From positions 250,772 to 314,771 of the forward strand of contig JARVGI010000002.1 in assembly GCA_029762625.1 (NCBI GenBank): 64,000 nt of DNA, given 5' to 3'. The position numbers were made by a program, and so were the translations under genes. The notes beneath the pieces were generated by a model that had not been told where the DNA came from, did not search any database, and worked only from the letters and a program-made list of their open reading frames with translations. Source of the DNA: Methanomicrobiaceae archaeon. GTDB taxonomy: Archaea > Halobacteriota > Methanomicrobia > Methanomicrobiales > Methanomicrobiaceae. This document shows positions 45,876-54,029 of this stretch, one piece after another. Numbering within the stretch: position 1 is the stretch's first letter; each line of letters begins with the position of its first letter.

Positions 45876-47456
45876 ATGCCTGATCAGGGGCACGTCGTGC
45901 TGGGCATTGAGGGTACGGCATGGAACCTCAGTGCCGCTCTTTTTGGTGACCGGCTCTTTTCACTCTATTCTTCGCCATATGCTCCTGTGCAGGGAGGGAT
46001 CCACCCGCGGGAGGCGGCCCAGCACCACGCATCGGCGATGAAGGAGGTGATCGGGCGGGTACTGGAGAGCGGACCGCATCCCACTGCCGTCGCCTTCTCG
46101 CAGGGCCCGGGGCTCGGCCCCTGCCTTCGCACGGTCGCCACCGCCGCGAGGACACTCGCACTGACCCTTGGCGTGCCGCTGGTGGGGGTGAACCACTGCA
46201 TCGCGCACGTGGAGATCGGGCGCTGGGCGACCGGCTGCGACGATCCGATCGTGCTCTACGCAAGCGGCGCGAACACGCAGGTCCTTGGCTATCTCAATAA
46301 ATGCTACCGCATCTTTGGTGAAACGCTCGATATCGGCCTCGGCAACGCCCTCGACAAGTACGCCCGGAGCAGGGGGCTCGCTCACCCCGGCGGCCCCGCC
46401 ATCGAGGCGCTTGCCCGGAGGGGAACGCCGGTCGACCTCCCCTACACGGTCAAGGGCATGGACCTTGCGTTTTCCGGCCTGGTGAGCGCAGCCAAAGAAA
46501 GCCCGGCGCCGGTCGAGGATGTCTGTGCCGGTTTGCAGGAGACGGCGTTTGCAATGTGCGTCGAGGTCACCGAGCGGGCGCTCGCCCACGCGGGCAAGAA
46601 CGAGGTGATGCTCGTCGGCGGGGTCGGCGCCAACGCCCGCCTGCAGGAGATGCTCGACCGGATGTGCCGGGAGCGGAGGGCCTCCTTTTTCGTGCCCGAG
46701 AAGCAGTATCTCGGCGACAATGGTGCCATGATCGCCTATACGGGCAAGATCATGCTCGAAGCCGATCAGGTCCTCTCGCTCGAGGCCTCCCGTGTCATTC
46801 CGGGCTTTCGCTCCGACGAGGTGGAGGTGGCATGGCGCCGTGATACGGGGGAATTCGCGTACCATCGCGCCGATGTGATCGAGCAGGGCAGCGCCCGCGG
46901 CGCGGAGGCGGTGGTCAGCCGTTCGGGCTCCGATGTCGCCAAACGGCGCCTCGGCAAGGGCTACCGCGTGCCGTCGCTCGACCAGCGGCTGATCACCGAA
47001 CGCACGCGGGCGGAGGCGCGTACCATCGCCATGGCCCGCCGTGCGGGTGTGCCCACTCCGGTCATCAGGGATATCACCCGGGATACGATCATCATGGAGT
47101 GCATCGAGGGCAGTCTGCTCAAGCATGTGCTCGACGAGCGCACCGCCCGCGAAGCCGGACGCATGGTGGGCAGGCTGCACGGCGCCGGCATCGTGCACGG
47201 CGACCTGACAACGAGCAACATCATCGTCCGCGACTCAAAGTGCGTGCTGATCGATTTCGGGCTGGCGCAGGTGACCTCGGAGATCGAGGCGAGGGGCGTG
47301 GATGTCCACGTCTTTTTCCAGACACTGAAGAGCACGTCCGCCGATGCGCCCGCGCTCCGGGATGCGTTCATCGGGGGGTACGAAGTCTCGTTTCCGGCGG
47401 CGGCTGAGGTCATCGAGCGGGAGCGCGCAATCGAGGCGCGGGGGAGATACCTGTGA
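45876..47456 (+). CDS. Kae1-Bud32 fusion (tRNA t6A biosynthesis, KEOPS)
   Basis: Bifunctional protein of 526 residues. The N-terminal Kae1/TsaD domain (about 1-325) transfers threonylcarbamoyl to A37 of ANN-decoding tRNAs. It has metal ligands in GVNHCIAHVEIG, then GETLDIGLGNALDKYAR and YLGDNGAMIAYTG. The C-terminal Bud32/PRPK kinase (about 335-526) has RTRAEARTIAMARRAG, the catalytic loop HGDLTTSNIIV and the metal loop IDFGLAQ. The fusion is common in methanogens. The ham1 start (GTG) overlaps its stop by four bases. Confidence 0.96.
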   Translation: MPDQGHVVLGIEGTAWNLSAALFGDRLFSLYSSPYAPVQGGIHPREAAQHHASAMKEVIGRVLESGPHPTAVAFSQGPGLGPCLRTVATAARTLALTLGVPLVGVNHCIAHVEIGRWATGCDDPIVLYASGANTQVLGYLNKCYRIFGETLDIGLGNALDKYARSRGLAHPGGPAIEALARRGTPVDLPYTVKGMDLAFSGLVSAAKESPAPVEDVCAGLQETAFAMCVEVTERALAHAGKNEVMLVGGVGANARLQEMLDRMCRERRASFFVPEKQYLGDNGAMIAYTGKIMLEADQVLSLEASRVIPGFRSDEVEVAWRRDTGEFAYHRADVIEQGSARGAEAVVSRSGSDVAKRRLGKGYRVPSLDQRLITERTRAEARTIAMARRAGVPTPVIRDITRDTIIMECIEGSLLKHVLDERTAREAGRMVGRLHGAGIVHGDLTTSNIIVRDSKCVLIDFGLAQVTSEIEARGVDVHVFFQTLKSTSADAPALRDAFIGGYEVSFPAAAEVIERERAIEARGRYL

Positions 47457-47998
47457 AGATCGTGGTGGTCACCAGCAATCCGCACAAAGCCCGTGAGGTG
47501 GCGGCGTTTTTCGAGGGGGTCTGCGAGGTCGAGCATGTTCCACTGGAGTGCCCCGAGTTCCGGCACGATGATGTGGGGGAGATCGCCCGGGAAAAGGCAC
47601 GGTTTGCCTTCGAGCAGCTGCAGGCCCCCTTGATTGCGGACGATACGGGGTTTTCCATTCCCGCGCTCGGTGGATTCCCCGGGCCCTATGCGGCCTACGT
47701 GCTGGACAGGATAGGCCTCGAGGGTATTCTGCGGTTGATGGAAGGTCAAGAAGACCGATCCGCGTATTTTGAAACCGCGATCGCGCTGGCGGACGGGAGC
47801 GGCGTGCGCGTGTTTCGGGGAAGGATTGACGGCCGGGTCGTCGACCCGCGGGGCGAGGGCGGATTCGGCTACGACCCCATCTTCGAGGTCGCGGGCAGGA
47901 CGCTGGCCGAACTGCCCCTTGCGGAAAAGTCGAGAATTTCTCATCGGGGCCGTGCGCTCGATGCGTTGAAGGCGTGGCTCGCAGCGGGGCAGGGGTGA
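47453..47998 (+). CDS. XTP/dITP diphosphatase (Ham1/RdgB)
   Basis: House-cleaning pyrophosphatase for non-canonical purine nucleotides, 181 residues. Motifs are VVTSNPHKAREV at the N-terminus, IADDTGFSIPALGGFPGPY, and the C-terminal GEGGFGYDPIFEV and EKSRISHRGRALDAL. The start is GTG, overlapping the kae1-bud32 stop. Length normal. Confidence 0.95.
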   Translation: MKIVVVTSNPHKAREVAAFFEGVCEVEHVPLECPEFRHDDVGEIAREKARFAFEQLQAPLIADDTGFSIPALGGFPGPYAAYVLDRIGLEGILRLMEGQEDRSAYFETAIALADGSGVRVFRGRIDGRVVDPRGEGGFGYDPIFEVAGRTLAELPLAEKSRISHRGRALDALKAWLAAGQG

Positions 47999-48044
47999 TC
48001 CCGGCCCCGTCCGCTATCCAAACTCTTATGAGCGTGCGGTTCCT

Positions 48045-48053
48045 TCTTATAAG
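48045..48053 (+). promoter_or_regulatory. TATA box of rpl40e
   Basis: TTCTTATAAGAG contains the palindromic CTTATAAG, about 26-34 bases before the rpl40e ATG; AGGGGTAAG before the ATG is the likely ribosome-binding site. Confidence 0.5.
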
Positions 48054-48078
48054 AGCAGAAATGAGGGGTAAGTGAACT

Positions 48079-48225
48079 ATGGCAAGATTTCCCGAAGCAG
48101 AGGCACGGTTGCTCAATGTGAAGATCTGCATGAAATGCAACGCACGCAATGCGCCCCGTGCAACCCGCTGCAGAAAATGCGGATACGAGAACCTCAGGCA
48201 GAAATCAAAAGAGCGGAAAGGATAA
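48079..48225 (+). CDS. rpl40e: 50S ribosomal protein L40e
   Basis: 48-residue zinc-finger ribosomal protein: [20 protein letters not shown], then [20 protein letters not shown] and a basic tail. The CMKC and CRKC pairs are the zinc ligands. Small but unmistakable. It stands alone with its own promoter, followed by T-tracts and a convergent gene. Confidence 0.93.
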   Translation: MARFPEAEARLLNVKICMKCNARNAPRATRCRKCGYENLRQKSKERKG

Positions 48226-48230
48226 TCGAA

Positions 48231-48244
48231 TTTTTCCTTTTTTT
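48231..48244 (+). terminator. T-rich terminator after rpl40e
   Basis: Two T-runs (TTTTT and TTTTTTT) a few bases past the stop of rpl40e, in the gap to the convergent gene; typical of archaeal intrinsic termination. Confidence 0.5.
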
Positions 48245-48250
48245 GCGCAG

Positions 48251-48901
48251 TTACGCACTGTAAAAGGTCACTTTTTTTCCTTTCTCGCTGTATTCGCCAA
48301 GATAGGTCTCGATATTGCGCTTGTAGCCGATGCGCTGCTCGACGCCGAGATCGGCGAGCTGCCGCCGGACGCGCATCACGTCCTCTTCGTCTTCCCAGTT
48401 CTCCGTATACACGTAGATCACTTTCCGCGTGTCCCGTGAATCGGGGTTCGGTTTGGCGGTGCTCACCTTTGCGGAAATTCCCAGCGTTCCTCTGCAGGTC
48501 GCGTCCCGGATGCGCTGCCACATGGCGTCCACCTCGTCCTCGTCGAGGAAGATGAGCCATTTCCCACCCTTTTCATTATCGACTTCCTCGGGACGATATC
48601 CGGGTGCGTCCTGGATGATCCAGTACATCTGGGTGGTCCGGGTGGGGATAACGCCTTCTCCCCGGCGCAATTGCGCGTAGATTCCCTCTGGGCGCGTGAA
48701 CCGCACAAGAAGCGCCTCGGCAAGCTGCGGGTATTCCTCCTGGAATAATGAGAAAATTTCTGTGAAATCCTGCAGGAAATCGATCTCCTTTTCCACCAGT
48801 TCGAAAAGAACGTGGCCCTGGGCCTGCAGTTCCTTGTTCAGAAGAATTTCGAAGAGGCCGTATGCCACATCTCCGAGTGCATGCTCTTCGGCGTTTTCCA
48901 T
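48251..48901 (-). CDS. DUF1917 / putative phosphothreonine lyase-domain protein
   Basis: Soluble acidic protein of 216 residues. The C-terminal half (KGGKWLIFLDEDEVDAMWQR, LGISAKVSTAKPNPDSRD, KVIYVYTENWEDEEDVMRV) corresponds to the archaeal DUF1917-type family related to eukaryotic Bles03 and often labelled putative phosphothreonine lyase. The reaction has not been shown for archaeal members as far as I know. The N-terminal half is helical and acidic (DVAYGLFEILLNKELQAQ). The start at 48901 is chosen because the A+T-rich run between the two candidate starts (48910-48943) looks like the promoter. Confidence 0.65.
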   Translation of the reverse strand: MENAEEHALGDVAYGLFEILLNKELQAQGHVLFELVEKEIDFLQDFTEIFSLFQEEYPQLAEALLVRFTRPEGIYAQLRRGEGVIPTRTTQMYWIIQDAPGYRPEEVDNEKGGKWLIFLDEDEVDAMWQRIRDATCRGTLGISAKVSTAKPNPDSRDTRKVIYVYTENWEDEEDVMRVRRQLADLGVEQRIGYKRNIETYLGEYSEKGKKVTFYSA

Positions 48902-49009
48902 AGTAGTTTGTTGAAAAAAGCGACAAAAAAATATTTTCATTCTCATGGAGGGGCAGCGGACGCGAGAAAAATGCTTCCTGCGGCCGTTCCCGCGTGCGAA
49001 AATCCCGTT

Positions 49010-49771
49010 TCAGCGCATCGTTTCCAGGATTAGTGTGGCCGCCCGTTCGCCGGATAGGAGCATTCCCCCGAAAATCGGGCCCATGCGGTGTTCGCCCGCG
49101 ACGGCGTTGGCCGCCATGCCGGTGACGACGAGCCCCGGGAAAATCTCTCTGGTGTGGCCGACAATCATGGCTTCGGCGCGCTCCGCCCACATCGGCCCCT
49201 CCCCGGCCACAGTCACCATGCCCCCCTTGGACGCCACCATGTGCGCCACCACGGCGTCATGGCCCGTGGCGTCCACGGTATAACGGCAGGCGATGGTGAG
49301 CGGGTCGACATGCAGCCCCGCCATCTCCACCGGCGTCCAGTTGATGACCAGCCCGCTCACCCTCCGGTCGTCCTTGATGACGACGTCTTCGACGAAGGTG
49401 AGGTTGAAAAATTCCGCGCCCGCGTCGCACGCGGCGGCAGTCAGTTTCGCCACGGCCTCGACGGACTTTGCCACGTAGTATCCTTCTTCAAAGGCTTTGC
49501 AGGCAATGGAGAAGTGGTCGAGCAGCCGTTTTGCCTCCTTTTGGACGACGATGCGGGGAAACATCATCCCTCCTCCCCACATCCCCCCGCCGATGGAGAG
49601 CTTCTTTTCGATCACGCCCACCTTCACCCCCTGTTCGGCAAGGAGGGCGGCGCAGGCGAGGCCTGACGGACCCGCACCCACCACGGCAACATCGAGATCC
49701 GCGTAGTCCAGCATGACCCTGCTCTGCTCGGAGAGAATCGCCCGGGTTATCGTTACCTCATTGAGTTTCAT
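49010..49771 (-). CDS. thi4: sulfide-dependent thiazole synthase Thi4
   Basis: Makes the ADP-thiazole precursor of thiamin from NAD and glycine, 253 residues. The dinucleotide-binding motif VAVVGAGPSGLACA is at residues 28-41, with GGGMWGGGMMFPRIVV and a C-terminal GPIFGGMLLSGERAA. At the position of the sacrificial Cys of yeast THI4 this protein has His154 (AGLHVDP). By family knowledge this means that it uses free sulfide catalytically, as the M. jannaschii enzyme does. The start at 49771 follows GTGACGAAG. No thiamin riboswitch is visible in the upstream 200 bases. Confidence 0.94.
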   Translation of the reverse strand: MKLNEVTITRAILSEQSRVMLDYADLDVAVVGAGPSGLACAALLAEQGVKVGVIEKKLSIGGGMWGGGMMFPRIVVQKEAKRLLDHFSIACKAFEEGYYVAKSVEAVAKLTAAACDAGAEFFNLTFVEDVVIKDDRRVSGLVINWTPVEMAGLHVDPLTIACRYTVDATGHDAVVAHMVASKGGMVTVAGEGPMWAERAEAMIVGHTREIFPGLVVTGMAANAVAGEHRMGPIFGGMLLSGERAATLILETMR

Positions 49772-49992
49772 CTTCGTCACGCAACAATTAGGTGGGCGCG
49801 GAAACTAATAGTGTTTTATCCTGCATTCGATGTTCTGGCGCAGTTGTGGACATGTCCAAACGCTCTTTTCTGGATATGGGAGGGTGTCAAGCAGGTCTGC
49901 GGCCGGCGCGACGGCGGTGAGCGGAGAGGCGTGCCCTCGAATCCTGCCTGCAGGCGAATATATTTACCCGCAGAATAGAATATTTGAGTAGG

Positions 49993-50874
49993 ATGAAATG
50001 GAAGCGTGACTTCGGACTGACCCTGCGATCCCTGCTCACAGGGTTTCTGCTCCTTATCGTATACCTGATATTCCTCTCGGTGCTATTCGTGCTTTTCCCG
50101 GGAATGAGCATCCAGGGGTATGTGCTGATTATCGCATTGTTTGCGTTCGTCCAGTACTACTTCTCCGACAGGATGGTGCTCTGGAGCACGGGCGCCCGCA
50201 TTGTGGAGGAGGATGAATATCCCGAGCTCCATGCCATGGTGGCGCGCCTGAGCGCAGAAGCCGACCTTCCTATGCCGCGAGTGGCGGTCATGCCTTCGCC
50301 GGTGCCGAACGCGTTCGCCACCGGCAGGAGCCCGAAGGCCGCGGTGGTGGCGGTGACCGACTCCATCATGCGGCTGCTCGACCGCGACGAGCTCGAGGCG
50401 GTGCTGGCCCACGAGCTGAGCCACGTGAAAAACCGCGATGTGCTCACCATGACCATCGCCAGTTTCCTCAGCATGCTGGCGTTTCTCGTCATGCGCTATG
50501 CGCTCTTCTTCTCGATGGGCAACAGGCGGGAGAGCGGCGGGATCCTCCTTGCATGGATCGTCTCGATCGTCGTGTGGGTCGTGAGCACGCTGCTCATCAG
50601 GACGCTCTCCCGGTACCGGGAGTTTGCCGCCGACCGCGGGTCGGCCTACATCACCGGCAACCCGCGGGCCCTGGTCAGCGCGCTCTACAAGATCAGCGGG
50701 CGCATGGACCGCGTGCCTGCGGAGAAGAAGAAGGAGGTGGAGGGTGCGAACGCCTTCTTCATCATCCCCGCGCTCTCGGGCCAGAGCCTGATGGAGCTCT
50801 TCTCCACCCACCCCCCGCTGGAAAAAAGGGTGGCGGCGCTGGAGGCCCTGGAATCCGAAATCCGCGGGTACTGA
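49993..50874 (+). CDS. htpX: HtpX-type membrane zinc metalloprotease
   Basis: M48 peptidase of the cytoplasmic membrane, 293 residues. Two N-terminal membrane segments (LLTGFLLLIVYLIFLSVLFV; YVLIIALFAFVQYYFS) precede the catalytic AHELSHVKNRD with zinc His140 and His144 and catalytic Glu141. Two further segments follow, then the third ligand Glu210 in REFAADRGSA. It degrades misfolded membrane proteins. A TTG at 49984 is an alternative start. Upstream ATATTTAC and GAATATTTG are promoter-like. Confidence 0.93.
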   Translation: MKWKRDFGLTLRSLLTGFLLLIVYLIFLSVLFVLFPGMSIQGYVLIIALFAFVQYYFSDRMVLWSTGARIVEEDEYPELHAMVARLSAEADLPMPRVAVMPSPVPNAFATGRSPKAAVVAVTDSIMRLLDRDELEAVLAHELSHVKNRDVLTMTIASFLSMLAFLVMRYALFFSMGNRRESGGILLAWIVSIVVWVVSTLLIRTLSRYREFAADRGSAYITGNPRALVSALYKISGRMDRVPAEKKKEVEGANAFFIIPALSGQSLMELFSTHPPLEKRVAALEALESEIRGY

Positions 50875-50902
50875 TGGAGGGTGCGTCCCTCCCCCGCACG
50901 GA

Positions 50903-50912
50903 TATTTTAATA
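50903..50912 (+). promoter_or_regulatory. TATA box of the tRNA-Gly/tRNA-Val unit
   Basis: TATTTTAATA about 35-43 bases upstream of the tRNA-Gly 5' end, in a short A+T pocket between htpX and the tRNAs. Confidence 0.55.
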
Positions 50913-50945
50913 CTTTATCATGCACAAGTATGTAGGCAATACTTT

Positions 50946-51016
50946 GCATCGATGGTCTAGTGGCATGACTTTGGCCTTCCAAGCCAATAGCCCGGGTTCA
51001 ATTCCCGGTCGATGCA
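50946..51016 (+). tRNA. tRNA-Gly (anticodon TCC)
   Basis: Complete cloverleaf of 71 bases. The acceptor GCATCGA pairs with TCGATGC, discriminator A. The anticodon stem TTGGC/GCCAA carries the loop CTTCCAA, with TCC at 50978-50980. The T-arm is CCGGG-TTCAATT-CCCGG. No intron and no encoded CCA. It lies 13 bases before tRNA-Val and is probably cotranscribed. Confidence 0.95.
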
Positions 51017-51029
51017 TTGTACCACAGGC

Positions 51030-51103
51030 GGGCTCGTGGTCTAGCTGGTTATGACATCGCCTTCACACGGCGGGGATCCTGAGTTCGAATCTCAGCGAGC
51101 CCA
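51030..51103 (+). tRNA. tRNA-Val (anticodon CAC)
   Basis: Complete cloverleaf of 74 bases. The acceptor GGGCTCG pairs with CGAGCCC, discriminator A. The anticodon stem TCGCC/GGCGG carries the loop TTCACAC, with CAC at 51064-51066. The T-arm is CTGAG-TTCGAAT-CTCAG. Its 3' end is the left border of an accessory region; a degraded relative of this tRNA is found at about 54030-54094. Confidence 0.95.
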
Positions 51104-51376
51104 TCCCCATTCCCCAAATAAGAATCGTATCGGTCTCCTGATTCGGCTATATTGCTTTTCTTTTTTTATTCGCTTCATGTTCCTGATGCAATGTAACTAC
51201 AGTCGCAGCCAACGCATCGCATCCGCATTCCATGCCAACATACGTCTATTTACAAGGGTTTTCAGGCCTTTGTGTCACGAAACGTGTGATTCTATATTTT
51301 CTCGTGCTGACGTTTTCCGTTTCAGTATCCGGCTGTATTGCGGGATTGAGGATTATCAAGACGCCATACTGAAAAA
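51104..51376. other. A+T-rich intergenic stretch after tRNA-Val
   Basis: No supported gene. A reading frame crosses it but begins inside the tRNA and has no ribosome-binding site or family features. The composition is much richer in A+T than the core genes to the left. Confidence 0.5.
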
Positions 51377-51386
51377 TGTATAAATA
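51377..51386 (+). promoter_or_regulatory. TATA box of the rhodopsin gene
   Basis: TGTATAAATAC, close to the archaeal consensus, 25-33 bases before the ATG. The transcript would be leaderless or nearly so; no Shine-Dalgarno is seen before this ATG. Confidence 0.65.
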
Positions 51387-51409
51387 CTACCGGTAAGCAT
51401 CCCTCGGCC

Positions 51410-52018
51410 ATGGCAACCGAGATCATCGTCTTTCAAATCGGCGCAATGATTTTTGCAGCGTCTTCCGTTGTGTTCCTGTTTGGCGGCACGAAAAAGCTAA
51501 TGTTCGATACGGAATTTTTTATCAGTTTCATCACCAGCACGAGTTATGTGGTGATGAGCCTGGCCATAGCGACGACCGTTGCTCTGGGCGGAGGGACAAT
51601 TTACTGGTCGCGGTGGTTGTTCTATATGGCGGCCTGTCCTTTACTGATGTATGACGTCGTGAGAATTTCAACGACATCACACCAGGAATATCCCAAATTT
51701 GTTCTTCTCACCTGCCTGACCATGTTCAATGGATTTCTTGCCAGCTTCATCGTCACCTCATCCCGGTGGATTTTCTTTCTCTTTGGTTCTGCAGCATTCA
51801 TAGGCCTTCTTTATATGGTATCCCGGGGCCAGGAAAACCGTGCCTCAAAAACGCTAAAACCATTCGTTTATATTGGGTGGTCCCTTTTTCCGGTAGTATT
51901 TCTCCTTGCTCCGACGGGTTTTGGAATCTTCGACGCCCCCGTTACGGCATTCCTGTATCTTCTGCTTGATATTGTGACGAAACTATGGTTTGGCATCATT
52001 ACGATCAGGATGAAGTAG
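51410..52018 (+). CDS. microbial (type I) rhodopsin, counterion-variant
   Basis: Seven hydrophobic segments in 202 residues, alignable without gaps to bacteriorhodopsin (BR) in helices C, E, F and G. Helix G DIVTKLWFG carries Lys191 (BR Lys216, retinal Schiff base) and Asp187 (BR Asp212). Helix F has WSLFPVV (BR WSAYPVV; Trp157 = Trp182). Helix C YWSRWLFYMAACPLLMYD keeps Arg68 (Arg82), Pro77 (Pro91) and Asp82 (Asp96), but Asp85 is Phe71 and Thr89 is Ala75. Glu194 and Glu204 of the proton-release group are Thr169 and Thr179. A classic proton pump is therefore unlikely; a sensory or other role is inference. Loops are short (BR has 248 residues). No retinal-synthesis gene or transducer is nearby. 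Base composition differs from the neighbours, so transfer is likely. Confidence 0.9.
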   Translation: MATEIIVFQIGAMIFAASSVVFLFGGTKKLMFDTEFFISFITSTSYVVMSLAIATTVALGGGTIYWSRWLFYMAACPLLMYDVVRISTTSHQEYPKFVLLTCLTMFNGFLASFIVTSSRWIFFLFGSAAFIGLLYMVSRGQENRASKTLKPFVYIGWSLFPVVFLLAPTGFGIFDAPVTAFLYLLLDIVTKLWFGIITIRMK

Positions 52019-52166
52019 CCTGCACGTGGCAGAGCGCTCCGCATACGAAGCACGAGGAGTGATTGCACCATATATTCCATCGCCTGAAACGGGATCGTGT
52101 GGTTCTCCTCCGAACCAGGTCCCCTGAACAGTATACATTTAATAAGCAAAGAGCAGATTTCCCGAA

Positions 52167-52403
52167 ATGTCAAAGACAACCAGCAATGTATCCATCGTCC
52201 GGGCTGCAATCAGGGATGTTCCCCGGCAAGGTGGATCGTCCGTATCGGGGCATCGTATCCTGAATGCGTATCGCAAGGACACTGGATCCGGCCCCGGGGC
52301 CGGCGGCCAGCAGGGCGCAATGGTGCCAACATTTTTATATGCTCTCGGGGATTCTCGAACCGGTCTTTGGGGGATCGTGAAGGAGATTGAACGGGTTGGA
52401 TAG
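52167..52403 (+). CDS. small hypothetical protein (doubtful)
   Basis: A 78-residue frame beginning MSKTTSNVSIVRAAIRDV and ending in GLWGIVKEIERVG. An A+T-rich element (ACATTTAATAAG, about 52136-52147) sits 20-30 bases upstream of its ATG, as expected for a leaderless archaeal gene. It has no family I recognise, and Gly-rich middle parts make the call uncertain. The rest of the 52019-52464 gap shows nothing else. Confidence 0.3.
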   Translation: MSKTTSNVSIVRAAIRDVPRQGGSSVSGHRILNAYRKDTGSGPGAGGQQGAMVPTFLYALGDSRTGLWGIVKEIERVG

Positions 52404-52464
52404 GACTAAAAACAATTCACCCGACACGTGCGATAAGCAGAAGGCCGAATGGAGAAGAGAGATC

Positions 52465-54003
52465 ATGAGAGACCGGACAAACCCTGCGTATACATTGCCG
52501 GGAAAGGCAGTGTCGTACTGGCTCGAGACGATACCGGAAACCCGCCACCCTCCTCTTTCCGAGGACATACGCGTGGATGTGGCGATCCTCGGGGGAGGAA
52601 TGGTAGGCATCACCTCCGCCCTTCTCCTGAAAGAGGCCGGACTGTCCGTGGCGGTGATTGAGGCCGACCGAATCTTTCGCGGTGTCAGCGGGCATACGAC
52701 GGCGAAGGTCACCTCCCAGCACCACCTGATCTATGACTGGCTCCTGGATCAATTCGGGCGGGACCGGGCACAGATGTACGCAGACTCGAACCAGGCGGCG
52801 ATAGAGCGGATCGATACCCTCTCCCGACAGCACGGGATAGGCTGCGATCTGCTCTATCGCCCTGCGTACGTGTATGCCGGCACCGAGCAGTCCGAAGAGC
52901 GAATACGGGATGAGGTCCGGGCAGCCCGGAGTCTGCGACTGCCGGCGACCTTCGATACGGACGTGCCGCTGCCCGTTGCAACGTACGGTGCAATCCGTTT
53001 CGACAACCAGGCGCAGTTCCATCCCGGGAAATATCTCAACGGTCTGGCCCGGGAGATCCCCGGCGACGGGAGCGCCATCTACGAGGAGACACGGGCCCTG
53101 GAAATCCAGGAGGGAGAGCCGATGGTGGTGAAGACCGGGCGGGGATGCGTGCGGGCGACGGATGTGATCCAGGCGACCCATGTGCCATTCCACGACAAGC
53201 CAGGGCTGTACTTCGCCCGGCTGCACCAATCCCGATCCTACGCCCTCGCGATGCGGATGAACGAGACCTTCCCCGACGGAATGTTCATCAATGCGGAGAG
53301 TCCGGCGCGATCGCTCCGCTCCCAGCCGGCAGAGGGCGGGGAACTTGTCCTGGTTGCGGGGGACGAACATCGTACGGGAGAGGGGAACCCTACCTTCGAT
53401 CACTACCGCCACCTGGAGGAGTGGGCCCGCTCTCTCTACTCCGTACAGTCCATCGACTACCGCTGGTCCACCCAGGACACCATGCCCCTGGACCGGGTTC
53501 CCTATATCGGAAGGCAGACACCGGACCAGGATCATCTCTACGTAGCGACAGGATTCCGAAAATGGGGGATGACTGCCGGCACCGTGGCGGCGATCGTCCT
53601 GTCGGATATGATCCAGGATCGATCCAACCCCTGGGCGGAGGTGTACGATCCCTCACGCTTCAAGCCGCTCAGTTCCGCCCGCTCCGCCTTCGAGCAGGTG
53701 GCTGCGACGGCGAAAGGCCTCGCAGGTGCACGGCTCACGGGAGCCCCCGGGGAGGCGTCACAGCTTGCGCCCGGCACCGGTGCGGTGGTCGAGGTAGAGG
53801 GGGAGAAGGTGGGAGCCTACCGGGATTCGGATGGGGTTCTCCATACCTTCGATCTCGCCTGCCCGCACATGGGGTGCCTTGTTGCGTGGAATGCCGCAGA
53901 GAAGAGCTGGGACTGCCCCTGCCATGGTTCTCGGTATACGGCCCTGGGCGACGTTCTCCACGGCCCCGCGGTGGTGGGTCTCAACAGGAAGCGCCAGCAG
54001 TAA
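52465..54003 (+). CDS. FAD-dependent oxidoreductase with C-terminal Rieske domain
   Basis: 512 residues. The N-terminal DadA-like FAD domain starts with VDVAILGGGMVGITSALLL (GGGMVG 43-48) and continues to TGFRKWGMTAGTVAAIVLSD. A Rieske domain at the end has CPHMGC (Cys466, His468) and CPCHGS (Cys484, His487), the four ligands of a [2Fe-2S] Rieske cluster. This fused family is known from bacteria and archaea, with uncertain substrates (amines, amino acids or sugar acids are suggested). The start at 52465 follows GAGAAGAGAG. It lies in the accessory region between the rhodopsin gene and the degraded tRNA. Confidence 0.88.
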   Translation: MRDRTNPAYTLPGKAVSYWLETIPETRHPPLSEDIRVDVAILGGGMVGITSALLLKEAGLSVAVIEADRIFRGVSGHTTAKVTSQHHLIYDWLLDQFGRDRAQMYADSNQAAIERIDTLSRQHGIGCDLLYRPAYVYAGTEQSEERIRDEVRAARSLRLPATFDTDVPLPVATYGAIRFDNQAQFHPGKYLNGLAREIPGDGSAIYEETRALEIQEGEPMVVKTGRGCVRATDVIQATHVPFHDKPGLYFARLHQSRSYALAMRMNETFPDGMFINAESPARSLRSQPAEGGELVLVAGDEHRTGEGNPTFDHYRHLEEWARSLYSVQSIDYRWSTQDTMPLDRVPYIGRQTPDQDHLYVATGFRKWGMTAGTVAAIVLSDMIQDRSNPWAEVYDPSRFKPLSSARSAFEQVAATAKGLAGARLTGAPGEASQLAPGTGAVVEVEGEKVGAYRDSDGVLHTFDLACPHMGCLVAWNAAEKSWDCPCHGSRYTALGDVLHGPAVVGLNRKRQQ

Positions 54004-54029
54004 CCCCCCGACCTCTCCTGCACGCGAAG

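Noticed and set aside
51051-51383. 110-codon open frame after the tRNAs
   Set aside because: It begins inside tRNA-Val, has no ribosome-binding site and ends just at the rhodopsin TATA box.
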